Origin: Streptomyces panaciradicis
GTDB taxonomy: Bacteria > Actinomycetota > Actinomycetes > Streptomycetales > Streptomycetaceae
Assembly (NCBI RefSeq): GCF_023516615.1
Contig: NZ_JAMGBF010000092.1
Coordinates: 1-45,209 of the forward strand
Length of the DNA stretch: 45,209 nt
Direction of reading: 5' to 3'
Part shown: in pieces, positions 32,601 through 40,464 of the stretch
How the letters are laid out: every line of letters begins with the position of its first letter
How positions within the stretch are numbered: position 1 is the stretch's first letter
Made by a program: the position numbers and the translations under genes
The notes under the pieces: generated by a model
Database searches by the model: none
The model's input: only the letters and a program-made list of their open reading frames with translations
Told to the model about the DNA's origin: nothing

Positions 32601-34586
32601 ATGCTCATCGAAAGTATCCCGACTAGAGGCGGGAACGGAAACCGGGAGCGCAGAAAGGTCGTGCTCGTCGAAATCCCCACCTATGAGAACATCCTGCCGC
32701 TCGCCTCCGGTTACATCCAGGCGTGCGCGCAGGAGGACATCGAGGTGGGGCCGGCCCACACCTTCGAAATAGTCTCGTACCCGGTGACCGACGACCGGCA
32801 CAAGCTGCTGGAGGACCTGGCCGGGAAGTACGCGGACGTCTACACCTTCAGTTGTTACATCTGGAACATGAAGCTGGTCAGCTGGCTGCTGAAGGAACTG
32901 CGGGAGAGGCAGCCGGACGCCCATTACCTGCTCGGCGGGCCGCAGGTGATGAATCACGCCGCGACCTACCTCGCGGACGCTCCGGAGAACGTCTACATAT
33001 GCAACGGAGAGGGAGAGCGGACGTCCGTGGAGCTGCTCAGGCAGCTCAACAGTACGACGCCCGACATCCACCAGGTCCCCGGACTCAGCTTCTGGTCCGG
33101 CGGGGAACTCGTCACCACGGAACCGGCGCCACGGATCAGCAACCTCATGGAGATTCCCTCCCCCTTCCTCAACGGTGTCTTCGACGGCCGCGAGTTCAGC
33201 ATGGGGATTCTGGAGACGAACCGTGGGTGCCCCTTCCGCTGCACCTTCTGCTACTGGGGCGCGGCCACCAACTCGAAGGTGATCAAGTTCGAGGAGGAGC
33301 GGATCAGGGCCGAGCTCGACTGGATCGCCGACAACGGGCTCTCCGGGCTCTTCATCGCCGACGCGAACTGGGGGCAGTCGCCCCGTGACGTGGAGATGAC
33401 CGAGCACATCGTCAAGCGCAAGAAGGAAGTCGGCTATCCGCTGGTCGTCTACATGGCGGCCACCAAGAACCGGCCGGAACGCATGGCGCAGATCACCGAG
33501 ATCTTCGTCCGCGGCGACCTCATGGTGACCCAGCCCATCTCGCTGCAGACGCTGAACCCCGAGGCTCTCAAACTCATCGAGCGGTCCAACATCCGCGAAG
33601 AGACCTTCGTCGAACTGCAGCGCACGCTCAGGGAAAAGCAGATCAGTTCCTACGTCGAACTGATCTGGCCGCTTCCGGGCGAGACCCCCGAGTCGTTCAG
33701 GGACGGTCTGACGAAGTTGTGCCGGTCCTACGCCGACACCGTCATCGTCTATCCGCAGCTGCTCCTGCACAACACGCCCATGTACAACCAGGTCGAAGAG
33801 TACGGCTTGACCACGGAACCCGTGCCGAGCGACGTGTCCGAGGCCGAGGTCGTGGTCGCCACGAACTGGGTCTCGAAGGAAGAATGCCGCGATGCGTACT
33901 GGCTCTACCACGCGATGCACACGATCTACAACATGCGCGGTCTGTTCCTGCTCTCCGGCTATCTCGACGCCGCCGGCATCGTCTCCTACGGCGACCTGTT
34001 CGACAGCGTCGCGCGTTTCATGCGGCAGCGGACGGATTCCGAGGTGCTCGACCTCATCTCCCGGTCATTGGCCGACCTGACCAACTATGATGTGCTCCTC
34101 AGCGGCAAGATCGGGCACATGATCCTCAGCACCCATCGCGAGGAATTCGACAGGGTGCTGGTCGACTACGTCACGACCCAGGAATGGTGGTCGGACCCGA
34201 TGGCCCGGCAGGCATTCGAGATGGACCTGTTGGCACGTCCGTACATCTACCGCGAACCGGTGAGCGTTCCGGACTACGCGTTCACGGAAATCACCGTGGA
34301 CGGCCTGGGCGACGCGGAGACCTTCATCCTGGAGGTCTCCCCGGAGCTGGCCGGGCTGCTGATGGAGCGCGAGATGCTCGACGCCGGCGCGCGGGGCGAC
34401 GCCGCGTCAGGACGGATGAAGGTGAGCGTCAACCATCACGCGCGGCAGAAGATGCCGTACATGCCGCAGCGCAGCCTCGAGCACAACGCCAACTACTGCC
34501 ACGGCACCGTCCTGCGCTTCCGCGAAATCCTGCCCTTCGTCGAGGTCCACTCTCCCGACGCCGCTTCGGCCACGGTCGCTGACTGA
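32601..34586 (+). CDS. Cobalamin-binding radical SAM enzyme (661 aa)
   Basis: N-terminal B12-binding-type Rossmann domain (about 15-150: VVLVEIPTYENILPLASGY, YLLGGPQVM) followed by a radical SAM core with the cluster motif CPFRCTFC near residue 212 and YMAATKNRPERM in the barrel. The long C-terminal region (about 400-661) ends in KMPYMPQRSLEHNANYCHG, which I do not recognise. B12 radical SAM enzymes commonly methylate unactivated carbons; a methylase of an amino-acid or 2-oxo-acid precursor is the simplest guess. ATG 32601 follows GGAGG by six bases. It is between the PCP and the aminotransferase, 22 bases before the latter. Confidence 0.88.
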   Translation: MLIESIPTRGGNGNRERRKVVLVEIPTYENILPLASGYIQACAQEDIEVGPAHTFEIVSYPVTDDRHKLLEDLAGKYADVYTFSCYIWNMKLVSWLLKELRERQPDAHYLLGGPQVMNHAATYLADAPENVYICNGEGERTSVELLRQLNSTTPDIHQVPGLSFWSGGELVTTEPAPRISNLMEIPSPFLNGVFDGREFSMGILETNRGCPFRCTFCYWGAATNSKVIKFEEERIRAELDWIADNGLSGLFIADANWGQSPRDVEMTEHIVKRKKEVGYPLVVYMAATKNRPERMAQITEIFVRGDLMVTQPISLQTLNPEALKLIERSNIREETFVELQRTLREKQISSYVELIWPLPGETPESFRDGLTKLCRSYADTVIVYPQLLLHNTPMYNQVEEYGLTTEPVPSDVSEAEVVVATNWVSKEECRDAYWLYHAMHTIYNMRGLFLLSGYLDAAGIVSYGDLFDSVARFMRQRTDSEVLDLISRSLADLTNYDVLLSGKIGHMILSTHREEFDRVLVDYVTTQEWWSDPMARQAFEMDLLARPYIYREPVSVPDYAFTEITVDGLGDAETFILEVSPELAGLLMEREMLDAGARGDAASGRMKVSVNHHARQKMPYMPQRSLEHNANYCHGTVLRFREILPFVEVHSPDAASATVAD

Positions 34587-34608
34587 GCGTCAGAAAGGAC
34601 GCGATCTC

Positions 34609-35883
34609 GTGGAGCTGTCCCGATCCGGAAGCAAGATGGCCAGTCTGTCCGGACTCCGGCTCATCATGGACGACATAGCCACTACCACCGGTTCCGACAC
34701 GGGAACGGAGTGGCTCAACCTCGGCATAGGAAACCCCGCGGCCATACCCGAGGTCATGGAGACCTGGCAGCGGGTGACCTCCGAGGCACTGGCCACCTCC
34801 TTCGGTGAGGTCAGCTGCAGTTACGGACCGTCTCGCGGGCTGCCGACGCTCGTCGACGCGATCGCCGAATACTTCAACGACCGCTACGGCTGGAGCGTGG
34901 GGCCGCGCAACATCGTGGTGGGGCCCGGCAGTCAGATGATCTGCTTCATCGCCGCGGCACTCTTCACCGGGGCGGGCGCGACGAGAGACACCAAGCTGGT
35001 CCTGCCGATCACCCCGGACTACACCGGCTATCAGGGACTCTCCCTGACCCCCGGAGGAATCCGGGGAGTCGAGCCCCTCCTGCGGCTGGAGAGCGACCGT
35101 TCCTTCCGCTATCTGCTCAATCTGCCGGCCCTCGAGAGCCTGACGGACGTCGGGCTCATGCTGTTCTCCAGCCCGAGCAACCCGGCCGGCCGTTGTGCGT
35201 CGCCCGAGGAGATACAGCGACTCGTCTCGGTCGCCCGGGGCCACGACGTTCCGCTGGTGATCGACAACGCCTACGGCGCTCCGTTCCCGGGTATCGGTGG
35301 ACCGTCGATGGCGCCGGTGTGGGACGAACGCGTCATCAATGTCTTCTCGGTCTCGAAGGCCGGGCTTCCCGGGGAGCGCCTGGGCTTCGCCATCGCCGAC
35401 GAACGCCACATCGATCCGATCGTGTCGTTCCTGTCCAACTCGACGCTGCACGCCCCCCAACTGGTGCAGTCGGCGCTGGCCCACGCGCTGCGGTCCGATG
35501 TGCTCGACTCGCTGGTCGCGTCGGTCATCGGCCCCTTCTACGCCGAGCGACGGAAGTTCGTCGAGTCGCTGCTGGCAGGGGCACTGCCGAAGGACGTCTC
35601 CTGGCACCTGCACGCCGCCGAAGGGGGCATGTTCTGCTGGGTCTGGGTGGACGAGGACTGGTTCGACGATCTTCGGTTGTACGAGCTGCTCAAGCGCAGA
35701 GGGGTGTTCGTCGTGCCGGGAAGGCACTTCTTCACTGAGGTCGGCGACAGCCCGGGCCTCGGACGCCACCCCCGGCAGTGTTTCCGCATCAGCATCACCC
35801 CCGATCCGGACGTCATCGCCGCCGGCGTCGAGGTGATCGCCTCGGCGCTGGACGACATGCGCGCGGGAAGCGCCGCGCCCTGA
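34609..35883 (+). CDS. Valine-pyruvate transaminase-like (AvtA family) aminotransferase (424 aa)
   Basis: Fold-type I PLP enzyme. It follows E. coli AvtA over its length as I remember that sequence: IGNPAAIPE, the SPSNPAGR loop, PLVIDNAYGAPFPGI with the PLP Asp, Lys in FSVSKAGLPGERLG, and a C-terminal GVFVVPGRHFF. It should aminate a branched 2-oxo acid or a related precursor. Its place directly after a B12 radical SAM gene suggests the pair makes a methylated amino acid for the assembly line, which is inference. GTG 34609 is preceded by GAAAGGA about ten bases away. A strong hairpin follows the stop codon. Confidence 0.88.
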   Translation: MELSRSGSKMASLSGLRLIMDDIATTTGSDTGTEWLNLGIGNPAAIPEVMETWQRVTSEALATSFGEVSCSYGPSRGLPTLVDAIAEYFNDRYGWSVGPRNIVVGPGSQMICFIAAALFTGAGATRDTKLVLPITPDYTGYQGLSLTPGGIRGVEPLLRLESDRSFRYLLNLPALESLTDVGLMLFSSPSNPAGRCASPEEIQRLVSVARGHDVPLVIDNAYGAPFPGIGGPSMAPVWDERVINVFSVSKAGLPGERLGFAIADERHIDPIVSFLSNSTLHAPQLVQSALAHALRSDVLDSLVASVIGPFYAERRKFVESLLAGALPKDVSWHLHAAEGGMFCWVWVDEDWFDDLRLYELLKRRGVFVVPGRHFFTEVGDSPGLGRHPRQCFRISITPDPDVIAAGVEVIASALDDMRAGSAAP

Positions 35884-35899
35884 CGTTGCAGCCAGCATG

Positions 35900-35947
35900 G
35901 GCAGCCCGCTCCAGGGCGGTCGGGAGACCGCCCTGGAGCGGGCTGCC
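35900..35947. terminator. Bidirectional terminator, 22-bp perfect stem
   Basis: Arms 35900-35921 and 35926-35947 with a GGGA loop. It lies between the convergent aminotransferase and methyltransferase genes and can stop both. Confidence 0.88.
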
Positions 35948-35952
35948 GCACG

Positions 35953-36690
35953 TCAGCTCACCTTGGGCGCCGAGTCCAGCTGCACCGCGACGGACAGATA
36001 GCTCGATGCGAACGAGAAGTAGTGGAAATCGACGTCGAACGCGTCGACGAACTCCATCAGGGCGCGGTACTCGTGCTGGCGCCACCCGGGGTAGTTGAGG
36101 AACTCGTCGAAAACGACGATCGACCCCGCACGAAGCCGTGGGGCGAGTCCGAACAGGACGGTGCGGGCGCTGGAGTACAGATCCGAGTCGATGTGCACGA
36201 GAGCGACCGGTTCGTCGGTGCCGGCCAGGTACTTCGGCAGAGTGTCCTCGAACAGGCCGACGTGCAGCTGCGCATTCGACGGAAGGCCGGTCGGCAGCCT
36301 CCCCTCCGTGCTGTACGTGCCGACGGGACTGTCGTGTGTCCAGTCCTCGGGCAGCCCCTTGAACGAGTCGAAACCGTGCACGGTGCGATCCTCGAACTCC
36401 TCGCAGAGGATGCTCAGAGTCTGGCCGCCCATGACACCGAACTCGAGCACGTCGCCCTCGATCCTCACGGAGAGGCAGGCATGCCGTAGGAGATTCTCCC
36501 GGCCGCCGAGATTCTGCGCCGACGCGAAATTCTCCTCCAGAAAGCGGGCCGCGTCCACGACGGAAATTATTTTCGCCATGCGCGCGTAGTCGGTCAGCAG
36601 GCTTGTGACGTCCATTCCGCTGAGGTCAGGCAGCAGGCGACTGAGCTCCGGAAGCACTGGTAGCAGGCCTTCGGTGGCATCGTTGTCCAT
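35953..36690 (-). CDS. TylF/MycF-type class I SAM methyltransferase (245 aa)
   Basis: The SAM site reads VLEFGVMGGQTL, followed by HGFDSFKGLPEDW and the metal-binding Asp region VALVHIDSDLYSSA and IVVFDEFLNYPGW, all typical of the macrocin O-methyltransferase family that methylates sugar or sugar-like hydroxyls. No sugar genes are in the window, so it more likely methylates a hydroxyl of the polyketide or amino acid; this is open. It has a strong GAGGAGG site and its own promoter at 36749-36721, with LmbU-type palindromes at 36848 and 36962 upstream. Confidence 0.88.
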   Translation of the reverse strand: MDNDATEGLLPVLPELSRLLPDLSGMDVTSLLTDYARMAKIISVVDAARFLEENFASAQNLGGRENLLRHACLSVRIEGDVLEFGVMGGQTLSILCEEFEDRTVHGFDSFKGLPEDWTHDSPVGTYSTEGRLPTGLPSNAQLHVGLFEDTLPKYLAGTDEPVALVHIDSDLYSSARTVLFGLAPRLRAGSIVVFDEFLNYPGWRQHEYRALMEFVDAFDVDFHYFSFASSYLSVAVQLDSAPKVS

Positions 36691-36720
36691 GTTCCTCCTC
36701 GACTCGATTCACTGACGAGG

Positions 36721-36749
36721 ACGGTACAGACGACCGTTCCGCGTGACAA
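36721..36749 (-). promoter_or_regulatory. Promoter of the methyltransferase gene
   Basis: On the minus strand, TTGTCA (36749-36744), 17 bases, TACCGT (36726-36721), then a GAGGAGG ribosome site before the ATG at 36690. Confidence 0.55.
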
Positions 36750-36818
36750 TGGAGAACAGGTCGGTATTCGCCGACGTGAAAATAGCGCTGTGAATTCCGT
36801 GGCTTTCGGTTTTCCGTC

Positions 36819-36834
36819 GCGGCGCCGGCGCCGC
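36819..36834. promoter_or_regulatory. GC palindrome containing CGCCGGCG
   Basis: GCGGCGCCGGCGCCGC is a perfect 16-bp palindrome whose centre is CGCCGGCG, the core reported for LmbU, but without the GTCCC arms. It lies 13 bases from copy 4 in the methyltransferase upstream region. It could be an accessory site or merely GC-rich chance. Confidence 0.3.
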
Positions 36835-36847
36835 TTGTTCGCCCGCC

Positions 36848-36865
36848 TGTCCCGCCGGCGGGACA
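36848..36865. promoter_or_regulatory. LmbU-type palindrome, copy 4
   Basis: Perfect TGTCCCGCCGGCGGGACA, extended by CC/GG outward, between the stop of the IS701-like gene and the methyltransferase start, about 100 bases upstream of that gene's -35. It contains an exact CGCCGGCG core. Confidence 0.78.
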
Positions 36866-36881
36866 GGCGGGGAGAGCATCC

Positions 36882-38141
36882 TCAGGCCGACGTATGAGGA
36901 CTCTTCCCGGTCCGCCCTCTCCCCGGGCGGCGCTCATGCGCCGTGTGGCAAGGAGACTGGATGTCCCGTCGGCGGGACGCCACCAAGGAGTTGGGCCCGT
37001 GCAAGCGCTGGAAGGCGTACGCGGCGGAGACGAGGGCCATGTGGTGGTACCAGCCGGGGAACGAGCGTCCCTCGAAGTCCAGCAGCCCGAAGTCCCGCTG
37101 CATGGAGCGGATCGCGTACCTCGTCCCGTTCTGGAGTGCGGCGATCGAGCCGACCTCCGCGACGGGCTGGTGGGCGAGGCTGGTGAGCCACAGCGGGCGC
37201 GGGTGGTCGGAGCCGACCTCGGCGTAGAGCCGATAGACAGGACCGGGGGAGCGTCCTTGAGAGCTGCCCGGCACATGCACGAGCGACGTCTGGAACGGTG
37301 TGCTGCGCTGTTGTCCGTCCGGCAGGCCGATGACGGCCCTCTCCTGGCTCTGCCCGTGGACGAGGGTCCTCGCGCCCACGGGCGCGGGGGCCTTCTCGCC
37401 CGCGGGCACCACCGCCAGGTGCGGTGGTACGGCGACGACGAAATCGCGGCGGCGCCTGGCGAGTCCGTGTAAGAGCCACCCCACGTCGGGTTCGTCGCTC
37501 ATGTCGACGAGGACGACCGAGGACGCCGAGTCGGTGCGAGCGGACAGCCGTTCGACGAGTCTGAGTGCCTGTGCCCACAGCGGCTGGTACTGCTCGGAGT
37601 CCGGTATGCGCGTCTCCATGCGTCGCCCGCAATCGCCTGTCCAGGTCGCGGGCAGGTGTAAGCACCAGTCCACGGGTACCTGTGCGTCGCCCACGCACAG
37701 GAACGCCCCCAGCCCCAGCTGACAGTTGAGCGTGCGGCCCGAGGACAGGTCGAAGTAGCGATGGACACCCACGGACCGGTCACCGCGCTTGGGCAGGACG
37801 GCCCGGCCGATCGACCAGACCGGCTGGGGGCGTTGTTGGGCCACCCAGTGCGTGAGTTCGGTCATCACCTCGTCGAAGTCCCACGGGCTGAGACTGACGA
37901 ACTGGCGCAGCGACTGAGCGACGGACGGGTCGCGGGAGATCGCGGCGGCGAGCCGGCGCACCGACTTCTTGCCCGGAGTGACGAGCAGGCCTTTCAGATA
38001 GGCGTGCGCCCACTTGCGTTGGTCGATTCGGCGCAGGCTCTTGAAGATCGTTCCGCTGTATCGGTCCAAGGCCAATTCTGAGTCGTTCGCGTAAGCCGCG
38101 TGGCTCGAAGTCGACCAGTCGTCTGATTGGACCGCATCCAT
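36882..38141 (-). CDS. IS701-family transposase-like protein with lost catalytic residues (419 aa)
   Basis: Full-length match to IS701-type DDE transposases: N-terminal YLKGLL and FVSLSPWDFDEV, PKRGDRSVGVHR, and C-terminal FGLLDFEGRSFPGWYHHMALVSAAYAF. However the first catalytic Asp pair (normally W-V-I-D-D-T-G) reads WSIGRAV at 109-115, and the last Glu region (normally ELGLDHFEGRS) has Asp for Glu. The middle Asp (VVLVDMSDE) remains. No flanking terminal inverted repeats were found. It is probably a domesticated DNA-binding protein rather than an active element. The C-terminal tail after the homology contains palindrome copy 5. GGGGGAG precedes the ATG. Confidence 0.8.
   Translation of the reverse strand: MDAVQSDDWSTSSHAAYANDSELALDRYSGTIFKSLRRIDQRKWAHAYLKGLLVTPGKKSVRRLAAAISRDPSVAQSLRQFVSLSPWDFDEVMTELTHWVAQQRPQPVWSIGRAVLPKRGDRSVGVHRYFDLSSGRTLNCQLGLGAFLCVGDAQVPVDWCLHLPATWTGDCGRRMETRIPDSEQYQPLWAQALRLVERLSARTDSASSVVLVDMSDEPDVGWLLHGLARRRRDFVVAVPPHLAVVPAGEKAPAPVGARTLVHGQSQERAVIGLPDGQQRSTPFQTSLVHVPGSSQGRSPGPVYRLYAEVGSDHPRPLWLTSLAHQPVAEVGSIAALQNGTRYAIRSMQRDFGLLDFEGRSFPGWYHHMALVSAAYAFQRLHGPNSLVASRRRDIQSPCHTAHERRPGRGRTGKSPHTSA
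36962..36979. promoter_or_regulatory. LmbU-type palindrome, copy 5 (inside coding region)
   Basis: TGTCCCGTCGGCGGGACG, one outer base off. It lies in the 3' end of the IS701-like gene, where it encodes part of SRRRD, 114 bases from copy 4. The pair may act together on the methyltransferase promoter. Confidence 0.6.
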
Positions 38142-38821
38142 GCCGCTTATAACTCCCCCGACCTTACTGAGCGTTGGAGGGAGTCTAGGGCGAACATCAG
38201 TGCGGCGTCACTCGTCGGCGTTGTTCGGGCGTGGCTTGAGTCGCCCTGGCGTCCCGGGCCGGTAAGCAGTTGAGGAGTACACGACCATGCGAAGATGGCC
38301 GGATTCGGATCACGTCTTCCTGGTCAAGGCGCCTGCCTTCCTGCCAGGGTGGCTCGTCCACCCCTCCGTTGCGGCCTTCGGGCGCTGCGGTCGAAACGCG
38401 GTGACCTGGGAGGAATGGAGTCCCTCGGCTTCGGTGGGGCGATGTGCCACGGCGGTGCCGATGGCCGACTTAGAACGCGACGGGCTCGGACTGCCCCCTC
38501 AAATCGCGCCATTCAGTGGAATAGGGCGCTAAGATTCCATTAAGAAGTTCGAACTCCGCAAAGTAGTGTTCGAAGGCGCCCAGGTCCTTGAACTGCGCAA
38601 CGCTGTGGGGATCTACTCGGGAGCGCGGCGGCTGGTCATCTCGACCTTGCGGAGGAACCCGTGCAATGGCCGGTTCAGGTTCATCGGGGTAGTCCGGACA
38701 TATCTACGCGCGGTGCCGGCGGCCGTGGTGAGGTCTGCGCAGGAACGGGGAACGCTTTCTGTATCTAGCGGAAAGCCATCGCGAACCAGCCGATTTAAAG
38801 GCGCGTTACCACGGAGGCGTG
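38142..38821. other. 680-base intergenic region without a convincing gene
   Basis: Between the divergent IS701-like and LmbU-type genes. Short open frames (38287-38532, 38566-38829) show no recognisable protein and were not accepted. On the minus strand TGACGC, 17 bases, TAGACT near 38207-38179 could be the IS701-like gene's promoter. Two TTCGAA palindromes at 38548-38553 and 38569-38574 are spaced 21 bases centre to centre. The section 38520-38575 is less GC-rich than its surroundings. No LmbU-type palindrome is present. Confidence 0.45.
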
Positions 38822-39547
38822 ATGACTAGTCAGGCCGAGGGACACAGAGACACCAAGACGCTCATGTTCGATGAGACGACAGAGACCGTGTCGAGGGCGA
38901 GGAAAACCGCCGGTGCGGAATCGCGGCGCGAACAGGTACTCACGACGAAAGTGGGGCTGCACATACCCGCAGGACTCTCCTTCGAGGAGTGGGAGCGCGC
39001 TGGGCGCCAGCTTTCCGGGTTACTGAACTCGTCGTCCTGGTGGCTCGGGGACTGGCTCATCTACGGCAAGGACCAGTACGCCGACCGCTATGACCGCGGT
39101 ATTCGCGCGGCCGGCCTGCAGTATCAGACGCTGCGCAACTACGCCTGGGTCTCCCGGCGGTTCGAACTGCACCGGCGGCGGCCCGCGCTCAGTTTCCAGC
39201 ACCACGCCGAATTGGCCTCACTGCCCGTCGACGATCAGGAGACCTGGCTCGATCGTGCCGAGCAGATGAAGTGGAACACCAAGCAGCTGCGCGATGCCAT
39301 TCGGGCGGAGCGTGCGGGCACCTCGCAGCCGACCAGCGTCGTGGCGACGACACGTCGGCTGGCCGTGCCCGACAACCGGCTCCAGTGGTGGCACAAGGCG
39401 GCTGCCCATGCCGGCGCAGAGCTGGAGGAGTGGGTGACGGCCACTCTCGACGCCGCCGCCAAACAGCTGCTCGAAGAGGTCGAGCTGCCTTTGGGTCGTA
39501 CGGCGAGGGCGTTGGAGGCACGCGGGGGCGTCCTCCCGGCCCAGTGA
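38822..39547 (+). CDS. LmbU-family transcriptional regulator (241 aa)
   Basis: Recognised as a LmbU/NovE/HmtD-type cluster regulator from the central block: LSFEEWERAGRQLSGLLNSSSWWLGDWLIYG, then YDRGIRAAGLQYQTLRNYAWVSRRFE and LSFQHHAELASLP. Length fits the family. Codon 67 (39020-39022) is TTA, the rare leucine codon read by the bldA tRNA, so expression is probably developmentally controlled. ATG 38822 follows GGAGG by four bases; a GTG at 38819 is too close. LmbU is reported to bind CGCCGGCG-type palindromes, and seven related sites lie across this cluster, so this is the likely pathway activator. It converges on the piperazate synthase gene. Confidence 0.87.
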   Translation: MTSQAEGHRDTKTLMFDETTETVSRARKTAGAESRREQVLTTKVGLHIPAGLSFEEWERAGRQLSGLLNSSSWWLGDWLIYGKDQYADRYDRGIRAAGLQYQTLRNYAWVSRRFELHRRRPALSFQHHAELASLPVDDQETWLDRAEQMKWNTKQLRDAIRAERAGTSQPTSVVATTRRLAVPDNRLQWWHKAAAHAGAELEEWVTATLDAAAKQLLEEVELPLGRTARALEARGGVLPAQ

Positions 39548-39549
39548 AG

Positions 39550-39587
39550 GTGGCGGGTCCGTGCAGCATGAGGTACGAACCCGCCAC
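39550..39587. terminator. Hairpin between convergent genes
   Basis: GTGGCGGGT (39550-39558) and ACCCGCCAC (39579-39587) form a 9-bp stem with a 20-base loop just after the LmbU-type gene and before the end of the KtzT-like gene. Probably a weak bidirectional terminator. Confidence 0.5.
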
Positions 39588-39600
39588 GCGGCCAGGACCG

Positions 39601-40245
39601 CTACGGCAGGCGGCTCATGAGATCCGCCGTCTGCCGGTGGCGGGTGCATCCGCGTCCCGCGAACGACCGCACCACCCGTTCGCGGACCTCCGGCCGCTGT
39701 TCCTGACTGAGCTTGAACATTCCCTCGGCCCTGGTGACCTGAAGGCGGAAAGCGCCGACACCGGGCACTATCTTTCGAAAATAGTCGACGGATTCACTCA
39801 TGTCCCAGCTGTGGCCGAACTCCTTCTCGAATGCCCGCACCGTCGCCTCTACGACACCCAGTGTCTCCTCCGTCGTATCGATCTTTTCCAGCACGCCGTG
39901 CACATGCACCGACGTGAAGTTCCACGTCGGAGCGGCCGGTGTGATGTCGTAGACGGCGGGGGAGACGTAAGCGTGCGGTCCGGTGAATGTCAGCAGGACG
40001 ACTGATCCTGTCTCCAGCGCCGCCCAGTGCGGATTGGCACGGTTCAGGTGACCCAGCAAGCGCATGCCGGCCAAGTCCGCAGCGGCCGGTCCTTCCCACC
40101 GAGGATCGGTGATGACCGGAAGGTGGGTTGCGTACGGTCCGTCGGTGGGAGTTCCGTTGCTCACCATCAGCGCCAGCGGATTGCCGCGCATCAGGTCGAT
40201 CATCCATGAAACGTCCGGTTCCCGGTAATCGCTGGGGACGAACAT
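39601..40245 (-). CDS. Piperazate synthase, KtzT/PaiB-like family (214 aa)
   Basis: PaiB-like split-barrel protein. Features shared with the heme enzyme KtzT are MFVPSDYREPDVSWMIDL at the start, HLNRANPHWAAL, TFTGPHAYVSP, PTWNFTSVHVHG and MFKLSQEQRP. KtzT converts N5-hydroxyornithine to piperazic acid, and a matching N-hydroxylase is at 28343, so this call is favoured over the FMN-binding repressor name usually attached to PaiB proteins. ATG 40245 follows AAAGGTGAG. Palindrome copy 6 is 65 bases upstream, preceded by an 8-bp inverted repeat. It is divergent from the serine-hydrolase-like gene. Confidence 0.86.
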   Translation of the reverse strand: MFVPSDYREPDVSWMIDLMRGNPLALMVSNGTPTDGPYATHLPVITDPRWEGPAAADLAGMRLLGHLNRANPHWAALETGSVVLLTFTGPHAYVSPAVYDITPAAPTWNFTSVHVHGVLEKIDTTEETLGVVEATVRAFEKEFGHSWDMSESVDYFRKIVPGVGAFRLQVTRAEGMFKLSQEQRPEVRERVVRSFAGRGCTRHRQTADLMSRLP

Positions 40246-40281
40246 ACAGCACTCACCTTTCATGAGAGGCTGCGGAATTGC

Positions 40282-40305
40282 GACGGAAAGCTTTGAGTTT
40301 CCGTC
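40282..40305. promoter_or_regulatory. Inverted repeat next to palindrome copy 6
   Basis: GACGGAAA (40282-40289) and TTTCCGTC (40298-40305) with an 8-base spacer, four bases from the LmbU-type palindrome and upstream of the KtzT-like gene. It could be a second operator or a leader hairpin. Confidence 0.4.
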
Positions 40306-40309
40306 GAGA

Positions 40310-40327
40310 TGTCCTGTCGACGGGACA
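40310..40327. promoter_or_regulatory. LmbU-type palindrome, copy 6
   Basis: TGTCCTGTCGACGGGACA, in the divergent region between the KtzT-like gene (minus) and the serine-hydrolase-like gene (plus). It is the most divergent copy, with GTCGAC at the centre, but the GTCC/GGAC arms are kept. Confidence 0.68.
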
Positions 40328-40464
40328 ATCGGGTTCTCCATCATGACCCGTCATCCTCGGCGACGCAATGAAGGCAAAGAGTCACAACCGCCAGAACAAA
40401 TCCATCCGGTCTTCATGCGCAATTTCGGATGAATGGGTGGACGGACCATCAAAGGAGTAAGGGA

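Noticed and set aside
36882..38141. A complete, active insertion sequence
   Set aside because: Catalytic residues are altered and I could not find matching inverted repeats or a target duplication at either side.
38287..38829. Short open frames before the LmbU-type gene
   Set aside because: Composition is unlike coding sequence, no ribosome sites or recognisable motifs, and two of them overlap in different frames.
39601..40245. PaiB-type repressor of sporulation/protease genes
   Set aside because: The fold name fits, but NRANPHWAAL and MFKLSQEQ together with a neighbouring N-hydroxylase favour piperazate synthase.
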